A stretch of 10,373 nucleotides of DNA from NCBI GenBank assembly GCA_002402585.1, contig DHGC01000023.1:1-10373 (forward strand). Direction: 5' to 3'. The position numbers were made by a program, and so were the translations under genes. Below are positions 1 to 5,540 of the stretch, one piece after another (positions within the stretch are counted from its first letter, which is position 1; every line of letters begins with the position of its first letter). The notes beneath the pieces are model-generated. The model saw only the letters and a list, made by a program, of their open reading frames with translations. It ran no database searches and was not told where the DNA came from. The stretch is from Erysipelotrichaceae bacterium UBA4808 (GTDB lineage: Bacteria; Bacillota_I; Bacilli_A; Erysipelotrichales; Erysipelotrichaceae).

Positions 1-148
1 TTGCGCCAACGATCTCTAATTTTTCACGACCTTCTTCGACATCCACCAGCCAGATTTCTGTGATTGGTAATTCATGCTTGCGTAGAATAAAACCTTCAAT
101 GAGTTCTGGGGTGTAACTGCTTCCGCCCCCGATTGTGACAATTTTCAT
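1..148 (-). CDS. Glycoside hydrolase family 4, 6-phospho-beta-glucosidase type (5' part only)
   Basis: Only the first 49 codons lie in the window; the gene runs off the left edge. The product begins MKIVTIGGGSSYTPELIEG and continues through an IWLVDVEEG segment. The glycine-rich loop after the first beta strand (residues 7-9), followed by SSYTPEL, is the NAD-binding start typical of GH4 enzymes of the LicH/CelF type. Known family members are cytoplasmic and hydrolyse phosphorylated beta-glucosides delivered by a PTS, using NAD and a divalent metal in a redox-assisted mechanism. The start ATG at 146-148 has a strong ribosome binding site (GGAGGGC) at 154-160. Upstream are a terminator hairpin and a short inverted repeat. 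Family assignment is firm. The exact substrate (6-phospho-beta-glucoside or another phospho-glycoside) cannot be decided from the N-terminus. Confidence 0.88.
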   Translation of the reverse strand, partial: MKIVTIGGGSSYTPELIEGFILRKHELPITEIWLVDVEEGREKLEIVGA

Positions 149-175
149 TTTTTGCCCTCCGTTTTATGTCTACAG

Positions 176-190
176 TTTGCCATAGGCAAA
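176..190. repeat. Short perfect inverted repeat upstream of the GH4 gene
   Basis: TTTGCC-ATA-GGCAAA is a perfect 6-bp inverted repeat with a 3-nt centre. It lies 28 bp upstream of the GH4 start codon and overlaps the T-tract of the neighbouring terminator hairpin. It could be an operator for the GH4 gene or a small second hairpin. No regulator is identified in the window. Confidence 0.4.
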
Positions 191-210
191 AAGAGCTTTC
201 AAGCTCTTTT
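186..210 (-). terminator. Intrinsic terminator after the GNAT gene
   Basis: On the minus strand AAAAGAGCT (210-202) pairs perfectly with AGCTCTTTT (197-189) around a 4-nt loop, and the T-run continues to 188. The hairpin lies about 62 bp downstream of the GNAT stop codon and about 41 bp upstream of the GH4 start. It most likely ends the GNAT transcript. The A-rich flank on the other side makes it potentially bidirectional. If the GH4 promoter lies upstream of it, it would act as a leader attenuator instead. Confidence 0.7.
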
Positions 211-271
211 GGTAAATAGATTAAGCGTTTCAAACGAATGCAAAAATGCTCAATTTATTTGAAAAAATATT

Positions 272-781
272 TCATAGTTCTAATGCCATTCCCTCAACGG
301 ATACATACTTGCCTCTGATTTTCATTGCCTTAGGAATATGAGCAAAATGCTTAAAGCCCATTTTGGTATAGAGCGCAATGGCCGGTTCATTATCACTTCT
401 TACTTCTAAATGGATGATTTCCGTATCCGGTGCTTGTTTGGCAAACGCGATCAACTTTTCCATCATGGTTTGACCAATGCCTTGACGGTGATAATCTTTT
501 AAGACAGAGATGCCTAAGACCGAAATATGCTTTGTACGTTCACGCTTAGAAGCACTGAGATTCGCTACACTGACAAGCTTATTGCCATCATAGGCTAAAA
601 TCATTGCCACATTGGGATTCTCAACCAGACTCTCCAACATCTTTTCTTCATCTTCTAAGGTATAACCAATGCCTTCTTCTCCAAAGGTGAGGTTATCACT
701 TTCCTTACCGATTTGATCGAGATAGTCCAAGATGGCTTGTGCATCTTCCTTTTGTGCTGTTTTGTATGTGATTGTTTTCAT
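272..781 (-). CDS. GNAT-family N-acetyltransferase
   Basis: A 169-residue single-domain protein of the Gcn5-related N-acetyltransferase fold, cytoplasmic, transferring an acetyl group from acetyl-CoA to an amine. The acetyl-CoA pyrophosphate loop is at residues 93-104 (VLKDYHRQGIGQ), after strand beta4 (HISVLGIS, 85-92). Strand beta5 and the following helix are seen as IIHLEVRSDNEPAIALYTKMGFK (122-144, written here in part: LEVRSDNEPA, ALYTKMGF). The YTKMGF motif is typical of the family C-terminus. The usual R/Q three residues before the GxG is His98, a common variant. The substrate cannot be inferred. The start at 781 is the only reasonable one: the next Met is residue 48 and the N-terminal strand is needed for the fold. 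No Shine-Dalgarno sequence precedes it, and an extended -10 box lies only 6 nt upstream, so the mRNA may be leaderless. The stop is TGA. Confidence 0.9.
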   Translation of the reverse strand: MKTITYKTAQKEDAQAILDYLDQIGKESDNLTFGEEGIGYTLEDEEKMLESLVENPNVAMILAYDGNKLVSVANLSASKRERTKHISVLGISVLKDYHRQGIGQTMMEKLIAFAKQAPDTEIIHLEVRSDNEPAIALYTKMGFKHFAHIPKAMKIRGKYVSVEGMALEL

Positions 782-787
782 GCATTT

Positions 788-796
788 ATTGTATCA
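788..796 (-). promoter_or_regulatory. Extended -10 promoter for the GNAT gene
   Basis: The minus strand reads TGATACAAT, matching the extended -10 consensus TGnTATAAT with one change. The expected transcription start (about 781) coincides with the A of the ATG start codon. No convincing -35 is seen because that position lies inside the upstream terminator hairpin. The TG motif may compensate. Confidence 0.5.
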
Positions 797-824
797 AAAA
801 GAAAAGCAGTCGTGATGACTGCTT
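796..824 (-). terminator. Intrinsic terminator of the nfeD-SPFH operon
   Basis: On the minus strand AAGCAGTC (824-817) and GACTGCTT (811-804) form a perfect 8-bp stem with a 5-nt loop, followed by a T-rich tail (TTCTTTTT). It begins 5 bp after the SPFH stop codon. The tail runs directly into the extended -10 of the GNAT gene. Confidence 0.85.
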
Positions 825-829
825 CATGT

Positions 830-1738
830 TTATTTCTTCTCGTCTTCGACAATGCCCTTGACCGAAGCCAAGAGACCGGCAAGATTCTGAATCTCTGAAG
901 GAATGATGATTTTGGTTGCTTGTCCATTGGCCACCTTTTCCAAGGATTCCAAACTCTTCAAGGTTAAGAAGGCTTGTTGAGGATTGGAGTCATTAATGAG
1001 CTTGACCCCCATTGCTTGAGCACGATAAACACGTTCGATTGCTTGCGCTTGACCTTCTGCTTCAGTAATCAAAGATTCTTTTTTACCAATCGCACGCAGG
1101 ATAACCGCTTCTTTTTCGCCTTCAGCTTTAAGGATCGCAGAACGCTTTTCCCCTTCAGCGGTAAGAATGACACTACGACGTTCACGCTCAGCACGCATTT
1201 GTTTTTCCATAGCTTCTTGAATGTCTTTTGGAGGAAGAATGTTTTTAACTTCAACACGATTGACTTTGATACCCCATGGATCGGTTGCTTCATCCAAGAT
1301 GCTGCGCATCTTGGAGTTGATGATTTCACGTGAAGTCAAGGTTTCATCCAATTCAAGTTCACCGATGATATTACGTAAGGTTGTTGCAGAGAGATTTTCA
1401 ATCGCATTGATTGGATTGACGACCCCATATACATACAACTTCGGATCCAAGATTTGGAAATACACAACGGTATCAATCATCATCGTAACGTTATCTTTCG
1501 TGATGACGGGTTGAGGTGCGAAGTCTTTGACTTGTTCCTTCAAGGAGATGCGTCCAGCAACGCGATCGATGATTGGTAGGATGATATGCAAGCCACGTTG
1601 ATACGTCTGGTGATATGCCCCCAAACGTTCCACAACATAGGCATTCGACTGCGGAATGATCCGCACAGAATACATCAATAACACTGCGATTAAGATAAAG
1701 ACAAAGAACGTGGTAAACAGTTGTACAATAATTTCCAT
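830..1738 (-). CDS. SPFH/Band 7 (stomatin/QmcA-like) membrane protein
   Basis: A 302-residue stomatin-type protein. One N-terminal transmembrane segment (about residues 4-24) anchors it. The SPFH domain follows (about 26-185), starting with IIPQSNAYVVERLG and containing the family hallmark LRNIIGELELDETLTSRE (121-138). A long coiled coil (about 178-245) contains near-identical 11-residue units ending in AEGEK/AEGQ (195-199, 206-210, 227-230). The C-terminus holds the AFLTLKSLESLEKVANG and IIIPSE segments seen in QmcA/paraslipin proteins. Family members oligomerise into large membrane-bound assemblies and influence membrane proteases or lipid organisation. It follows nfeD with a 20-bp gap, and its ribosome binding site (AAAGGGAG, about 1750-1757) sits at the nfeD stop. 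This is the classic NfeD-stomatin pair, so co-function is well founded. The precise client is unknown. Confidence 0.95.
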   Translation of the reverse strand: MEIIVQLFTTFFVFILIAVLLMYSVRIIPQSNAYVVERLGAYHQTYQRGLHIILPIIDRVAGRISLKEQVKDFAPQPVITKDNVTMMIDTVVYFQILDPKLYVYGVVNPINAIENLSATTLRNIIGELELDETLTSREIINSKMRSILDEATDPWGIKVNRVEVKNILPPKDIQEAMEKQMRAERERRSVILTAEGEKRSAILKAEGEKEAVILRAIGKKESLITEAEGQAQAIERVYRAQAMGVKLINDSNPQQAFLTLKSLESLEKVANGQATKIIIPSEIQNLAGLLASVKGIVEDEKK

Positions 1739-1758
1739 AATTTCAATAAGCTCCCTTT

Positions 1759-2187
1759 CTAACTAACTTGTCTAACGACGGCTTTTGCGCCTTCGAGCGC
1801 AACAACTTCAACTAAACTATCTTTCGGTATGCCTTGACGTTTTTCATCCAAACAAGACCAACGGATGCCCTCTAAAATGATTGCTCCCCACTTGTCTGGA
1901 TAAATCTCCTCGACAAGTTTCGTACGCATGCCAATCAAACGATCTGCATTGGTTCGTGTTGGTTTCGGTGTTAGATATTTGAGTGCAAACGGTCTTAACG
2001 CTGCAAATGCTACCAATGACACACCGATGAACACAACAATTTCAACCCCAAACCCAGGATTTAAAAAGGACACAAGGTAAGCGGTCAGAGCTCCTACTGA
2101 AAACCAAATCGAGACCAGATTGCCCATCGTCGCAAACTCAATAACCAAGGTTGCCAAGACCACAATCAGCCAAATCCAAGCTTCCAT
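1759..2187 (-). CDS. NfeD-family membrane protein
   Basis: A 142-residue short-form NfeD (no protease domain). Two to three hydrophobic helices occupy about residues 3-64. A C-terminal OB-fold beta domain (about 82-142) includes IGMRTKLVEEI, GAIILEGIRWSC and SLVEVVALEGAKAVV, the regular strand pattern of this family. NfeD proteins pair with SPFH proteins encoded beside them, and the OB domain is thought to bind the SPFH partner. Start choice: ATG at 2185-2187 has a good ribosome binding site (AAAGGTGA, about 2194-2201) at proper spacing and puts the first membrane helix directly after the N-terminus. A longer frame opening at 2229 would start upstream of the -10 box and add 14 unlikely residues. 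It is first in the two-gene operon with the SPFH gene. Confidence 0.9.
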   Translation of the reverse strand: MEAWIWLIVVLATLVIEFATMGNLVSIWFSVGALTAYLVSFLNPGFGVEIVVFIGVSLVAFAALRPFALKYLTPKPTRTNADRLIGMRTKLVEEIYPDKWGAIILEGIRWSCLDEKRQGIPKDSLVEVVALEGAKAVVRQVS

Positions 2188-2212
2188 AAACTTCACCTTT
2201 CTTTCTGTATTA

Positions 2213-2218
2213 ATTATA
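2213..2218 (-). promoter_or_regulatory. -10 box for the nfeD-SPFH operon
   Basis: A perfect TATAAT on the minus strand, placing the expected transcript start near 2206 and leaving a leader of about 20 nt before the nfeD ATG. The -35 at 17-bp spacing (AGGAAT) is poor. An A/T-rich stretch at about 2230-2262 could act as an UP-element-like region. B. subtilis homologues use the sigma-W regulon; this box looks instead like a housekeeping sigma site. Confidence 0.5.
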
Positions 2219-2264
2219 ACGGATTGCAAAACATAATTCCTTTATTTATTATTTTTTTCACATA

Positions 2265-2555
2265 TTATTCTTTCCGTTTGCGTCTAAACAGTGAAAGTCC
2301 ACCAAAACCACTGATGATGGCCATATAAAAGCCAAAATCATACCACCATCCCACATTGATTGGCTCATATAAACGAACACTGTTATCAAAGAAATGGAGA
2401 ATCAAGGTCAAAGGTGCCAACCAACCATGCCAAATGCCTGACAGAAATCCGGCTGGCGAACTGAGGTTGTAGGTACCATCCCCTGGAACACATCCACTTA
2501 AACTCATTAGTATGAATAGCGAGATAAAGCTGAACAGTATCAATTTACGTTTCAT
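2265..2555 (-). CDS. Small conserved membrane lipoprotein, function unknown
   Basis: A 96-residue protein with a lipoprotein signal peptide: positive MKRK start, hydrophobic stretch, and lipobox LSGC with Cys22 as the predicted lipidated residue. The mature part holds two hydrophobic segments (about 39-56, beginning SGIWHGWLAPLTLI, and about 73-90, containing YDFGFYMAI) and a basic C-terminus RRKRKE. The GIWHGWLAP and GWWYDFGF patterns recall a small uncharacterised family found in several phyla; this is recollection rather than a search. The basic tail after the last hydrophobic segment suggests a cytoplasmic C-terminus. The start has a good ribosome binding site (AAGGAAG, 2562-2568) very close to the expected transcription start. 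It has its own promoter and sits between the SHOCT gene and nfeD. No function can be assigned. Confidence 0.8.
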   Translation of the reverse strand: MKRKLILFSFISLFILMSLSGCVPGDGTYNLSSPAGFLSGIWHGWLAPLTLILHFFDNSVRLYEPINVGWWYDFGFYMAIISGFGGLSLFRRKRKE

Positions 2556-2574
2556 CTTTCACTTCCTTGCACTT

Positions 2575-2583
2575 ATTTTAACA
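2575..2583 (-). promoter_or_regulatory. Extended -10 promoter for the small lipoprotein gene
   Basis: The minus strand reads TGTTAAAAT, an extended -10 (TGnTAtAAT with one change). The expected start near 2568 would leave a leader of only about 13 nt, just enough for the ribosome binding site at 2562-2568. There is no good -35. Confidence 0.4.
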
Positions 2584-2619
2584 TAGTCCTTATTAAGAAT
2601 GGGTTAAAGATGCTTTACA

Positions 2620-2643
2620 ATACAAAACCCACTTGCGTGGGTT
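2620..2643 (-). terminator. Intrinsic terminator overlapping the SHOCT gene stop
   Basis: On the minus strand AACCCAC (2643-2637) and GTGGGTT (2632-2626) form a 7-bp stem with a 4-nt loop and a T-rich tail (TTTTGTATT). The 5' arm includes two bases of the SHOCT gene's TAA stop codon, so the hairpin starts inside the coding sequence. Confidence 0.75.
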
Positions 2644-2932
2644 AAGTTAAATCCTTCTTTAATAGTTCAAATTCTTCCTTGGTGATCTCACCTCTGGCAT
2701 AACGTTCTTTGATAATGCCTAAAGCATCTAATTTGCCTTCAAGCTTTTTACCAGGTCTGTTCCAAATGTACTTGACGATGTACACCACCAAGACGATGAA
2801 TGCGATCACCAAGAGCACATGAATCAACATACCGACCCAAGCATAAGGTGAATTCATCATATTGTATCCAAAACTATTGTCGAAACGACTGAAACGGTCA
2901 AGATCACCGTTTGCAAAATATCCTCGCATCAT
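2642..2932 (-). CDS. SHOCT-domain small membrane protein
   Basis: From the preferred start the product has 96 residues. A polar, aromatic and Met-rich N-terminus (1-30) comes first, then one transmembrane helix (about 31-57, AWVGMLIHVLL onward), then a short basic linker. The C-terminal SHOCT motif (about 68-95) reads LDALGIIKERYARGEIT and KEEFELLKKDL. SHOCT is a short domain found at protein termini, thought to mediate oligomerisation; its role is otherwise unknown. Start choice: tandem ATG codons at 2932 and 2929 follow a good AAAGGA ribosome binding site (about 2942-2947). A TTG at 2953 would extend the protein by 7 residues but has no such site and is rejected. The gene has its own probable promoter and terminator, so it looks monocistronic. 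Confidence 0.85.
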   Translation of the reverse strand: MMRGYFANGDLDRFSRFDNSFGYNMMNSPYAWVGMLIHVLLVIAFIVLVVYIVKYIWNRPGKKLEGKLDALGIIKERYARGEITKEEFELLKKDLT

Positions 2933-2969
2933 AAGTTTATTTCCTTTCAGCAATTAAGCTTACAGGCAC

Positions 2970-2975
2970 AGTATA
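2970..2975 (-). promoter_or_regulatory. Possible -10 box for the SHOCT gene
   Basis: TATACT on the minus strand, about 38 bp before the start codon. A perfect TTGACA lies at 2998-3003 but at a 22-bp spacing, longer than usual, and a second TTGACC (2978-2983) is too close. The -10 assignment is therefore tentative. Confidence 0.3.
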
Positions 2976-3003
2976 GTGGTCAAATATGACGAAAGTGTGT
3001 CAA

Positions 3004-4590
3004 TTACAAATAAAATTCTAGAATTTGATGAACACCCTCTTCATCATTGGAGGGTGCACTGAATCTGGCTACCTTCTTAACATCTTCCGCCGCATTGTCC
3101 ATGGCATAACTGTACTTTGCATACGCTAACATCTCTTTATCATTACCACCATCTCCAAAGACTAGGATCTGATCCGAAGTAAATCCATATCGCTCTGCTA
3201 ACAATGATAAGCCATGAGCTTTGTTATACCCTTTAACGATGATATCCAATGTCCCATGTCCACTTGATACCGCAACCAAGTCGTCCCCTAAAATCGCATT
3301 GAGTCCATTGACACGTTCGGATGTCTCATGATCGGGAAAATTGATGTTTATTTTGATGGGCGTTTGCGAGATTTTTCTAAAGTCATCGATGGTTTCAAGT
3401 TTATGACAGTAACGGGAAATGATTTTCTTGAATTCTTCATCTTCAAGCACATACGCCATTTGTTCTGTACAAACCACAGCCTTTAAAGATGGATGTTTTT
3501 CAAGGTAATCATAGACACGTTCAGTGCCAGCTTTTGGGAATTGAGTTGAGAAGAGTTTCACCCCTTGATCGATGACCAAGGCACCATTCTCCGCCACAAA
3601 GCTGATCTCATCCGCAATGCCATCAAAGAAACTTCTCAGTTGATAGTATTGGTTACCAGAGGCGACCACAAAGTGGATGCCTTGTGCCTTCATGGCTTCG
3701 TAATATTTAAAGAATTTAGGACGATTATAGTCCCCTTCGCGATTGAGGAAGGTCCCATCCATGTCCACCGCAACACATTTGATTTCTGGCTTGAAATAAT
3801 GTTTGAGTGCATGTGCAACCCCATTTTCATCATTGTCCAAGGTTACGAAGTCCGCTTTGGTTTGGATGTCTAAATAGGCATTGCCCATTGCGACACCTGT
3901 ACCCGCATACTCAATCATGGTGAGATCATTATAGTTATCCCCAATCGCCATGACTTCAGATTGCTCTAACTTCAGGATTTCTTGAAGTTTGGCAACACTT
4001 GTACCTTTATTACATTCTTTGACGATGATTTCCAAGAAATGGGGTGAGGATGGGATAAAATCAACGATGTCACTAAAGGGTTCTTCAATCTGATTCCGTA
4101 ATGTCTTCAATTTAGAGGGTTCGCCACTGATGAGAATTTTATTGGGGCGATAGTCGATGAAGTCCGCAAGATTTTCAACCACGACCACTTCCATCTTATT
4201 GGTGGAGGATTCCACATCCAACATGTAGGCATTGGGGTCTTGAACATAGAGTTCACTGCCCTTACTTAGAATGACGCTGATATCGAATTGTTCCAGGTAG
4301 CGCAAGATTTGCTTAGACAATTCAATCGAATGGGTTTGTTCATAAATAAGCTCATGCGTCTTCGCATCCGCAATCTGAGCACCATTGAAGCCAAGCAGAA
4401 AATGATTCCCCTCTTTGAGCTCCAATTGTTCGTAAACGTCAAAAAGACCGTGTAAAGGTCTTCCTGAAGCTAAGGCAAGGGTTGCGCCTTGCGAAACCAC
4501 AAAACGAATCCATTCTTTATTTTCATGACGCAATTGATGCTTGCTGTCAAGTAGTGTACCATCCACATCAATTGCGATTAATTTAAGCAT
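3004..4590 (-). CDS. Tandem double-domain Cof-type HAD-IIB phosphatase
   Basis: 528 residues, about twice a normal Cof-type hydrolase (about 260-290). It contains two complete HAD-IIB domains in one frame. Domain 1 (about 1-266): motif I DVDGT (8-12, Asp8 nucleophile, Asp10 acid/base), motif II ASGR (41-44), motif III Lys195 in ECNKGTS, motif IV GDNYNDLTMIE (217-227). Domain 2 (about 270-528): DMDGT (276-280), ASGN (310-313), Lys457 in KGYNKAHG, GDGGNDKEML (479-488). All catalytic residues are intact in both, so both halves may be active. Family members are cytoplasmic Mg-dependent phosphatases acting on sugar phosphates, FMN or similar small molecules. The start lies 11 bp after the aldo/keto reductase stop, with its AGGAAGAGG ribosome binding site at about 4595-4603 touching that stop, suggesting translational coupling. 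The substrate is unknown. Confidence 0.92.
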   Translation of the reverse strand: MLKLIAIDVDGTLLDSKHQLRHENKEWIRFVVSQGATLALASGRPLHGLFDVYEQLELKEGNHFLLGFNGAQIADAKTHELIYEQTHSIELSKQILRYLEQFDISVILSKGSELYVQDPNAYMLDVESSTNKMEVVVVENLADFIDYRPNKILISGEPSKLKTLRNQIEEPFSDIVDFIPSSPHFLEIIVKECNKGTSVAKLQEILKLEQSEVMAIGDNYNDLTMIEYAGTGVAMGNAYLDIQTKADFVTLDNDENGVAHALKHYFKPEIKCVAVDMDGTFLNREGDYNRPKFFKYYEAMKAQGIHFVVASGNQYYQLRSFFDGIADEISFVAENGALVIDQGVKLFSTQFPKAGTERVYDYLEKHPSLKAVVCTEQMAYVLEDEEFKKIISRYCHKLETIDDFRKISQTPIKININFPDHETSERVNGLNAILGDDLVAVSSGHGTLDIIVKGYNKAHGLSLLAERYGFTSDQILVFGDGGNDKEMLAYAKYSYAMDNAAEDVKKVARFSAPSNDEEGVHQILEFYL

Positions 4591-4601
4591 ATATCCTCTT
4601 C

Positions 4602-5498
4602 CTAGCGAAGGACTTGTTGACCAGAGGCCAAATAAATCTCAAACCAATCTTCGCGTTCTAGATTTATTTGTAACGCATTTACACAGTTTTGTAAACGCTC
4701 AATTTTCTGTGAACCACTGATTACAGCCGCTTTTACTGGATGATGAAGCAACCAAGCATAGACCAAAGTATCCACTTCACATTGATATTTATCGGCCAAC
4801 GGCTTCAATACCTTACGTAATGCACAAGCTTCATGCGTATCTGAATTGAAGATGGCACCGCCTGCTAAGGGTGACCAAATCATGGGATGAATACGATGTT
4901 TCTGCAAGAGATCCAACATCCCAGAATTGAAATGTTCGAACTGCAAGGGTGAGATTTCGATCTGATTGGTAACGAGTTGTTTGGATGTGTGTTCATAAAG
5001 TGCTTCAAACTTGAAAGGATCAAAGTTACTGACACCAAAAGCTTTGATTTTTCCTGCTTGTTTGAGATCATTGAAAGCACGTGCCACTTCCGCATGATTG
5101 ATTAAAGGGTCTTCACGATGGATGAGATAGACATCGATATACGAAGTATTCAACTTCTGAAGACTCTCATTGCAGGACTGAATGATTTTATCATAGGTCG
5201 TATCAAAATATTTATTTCGATAGGGTCGATCTGGATGGGGCTTATTGATGCCCGTCTTCGTAATGATTTCGATTTTTGAACGAAGACTTGGATCTAGGCT
5301 TAATGCTTCACCCAAAAGTATTTCACTATTATAGTTACCATAAACCTCTGCCGTATCGAAGCTTGTGACCCCTAAGGCAACACATTGATGCATGAAATCG
5401 ACAAGTTGTTTGGCATCCAGATTCCATTGATGTAAACGCCAGAAGCCTTGCGTGATGCGTGAGATTGAAACTTCACTGTTAAATTTTATTTTTTCCAT
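4602..5498 (-). CDS. Aldo/keto reductase (YdhF-like)
   Basis: A 298-residue NADPH-type aldo/keto reductase with a (beta/alpha)8 barrel, cytoplasmic. The catalytic tetrad is complete: Asp48 and Tyr53 in FDTAEVYG, Lys81 in TKTGI, His127 in LIHRED. Other family signatures are the GVSNFDPFKFE segment (155-165), the QIEISPLQ strand, and the coenzyme-binding C-terminal region with SGSQKIERLQN. Overall order and length resemble E. coli YdhF, whose physiological substrate is not settled. The start ATG at 5496-5498 has a clean AGGAG ribosome binding site at 5503-5507. It directly follows the terminator of mglC, with no room for a normal promoter between. Expression therefore probably depends on read-through from the mgl operon or a promoter inside mglC. 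A role in hexose metabolism is a guess from context. Confidence 0.92.
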   Translation of the reverse strand: MEKIKFNSEVSISRITQGFWRLHQWNLDAKQLVDFMHQCVALGVTSFDTAEVYGNYNSEILLGEALSLDPSLRSKIEIITKTGINKPHPDRPYRNKYFDTTYDKIIQSCNESLQKLNTSYIDVYLIHREDPLINHAEVARAFNDLKQAGKIKAFGVSNFDPFKFEALYEHTSKQLVTNQIEISPLQFEHFNSGMLDLLQKHRIHPMIWSPLAGGAIFNSDTHEACALRKVLKPLADKYQCEVDTLVYAWLLHHPVKAAVISGSQKIERLQNCVNALQINLEREDWFEIYLASGQQVLR

Positions 5499-5507
5499 GG
5501 TGCTCCT

Positions 5508-5534
5508 AATAAAAGAGTGTACAAATGTACACTC
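5508..5534 (-). terminator. Terminator/attenuator between mglC and the aldo/keto reductase gene
   Basis: On the minus strand GAGTGTACA (5534-5526) and TGTACACTC (5523-5515) form a perfect 9-bp inverted repeat around 2 nt (realistically an 8-bp stem with a 4-nt loop). The tail is TTTTATT (5514-5508). It begins 6 bp after the mglC stop and ends exactly where the next gene's AGGAG ribosome binding site begins, so it can reduce but probably not abolish downstream expression. Confidence 0.75.
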
Positions 5535-5540
5535 AATGTT

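Noticed and set aside
219..234. cre-like sequence upstream of the GH4 gene (minus strand TTTGAAACGCTTAATC)
   Set aside because: The core AAACGCTT fits, but four defined consensus positions fail, including most of the 3' half.
149..271. LicT/BglG-type antiterminator (RAT) site before the GH4 gene
   Set aside because: A terminator-like hairpin is present but I see no match to the conserved RAT sequence overlapping its 5' arm.
272..274. TGA read as tryptophan (mollicute code 4)
   Set aside because: TGA ends the GNAT gene and the kinase fragment at family-appropriate positions, and tryptophans checked in MglB are TGG.
1090..1210. Repeated DNA within the SPFH gene as a possible tandem repeat element
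   Set aside because: It reflects the 11-residue coiled-coil periodicity (AEGEK units) normal for this protein family.
974..1333. Plus-strand open frame of 119 codons opposite the SPFH gene
   Set aside because: It lies entirely within a confidently assigned minus-strand gene, has a low-complexity Phe/Asn-rich product, no family resemblance and no ribosome binding site.
2188..2229. Longer NfeD start at 2229
   Set aside because: The extension contains the TATAAT promoter box and has no ribosome binding site; the internal ATG at 2187 has a good one.
2933..2953. TTG start extending the SHOCT protein by 7 residues
   Set aside because: The strong AAAGGA site lies inside this extension and points to the ATG at 2932.
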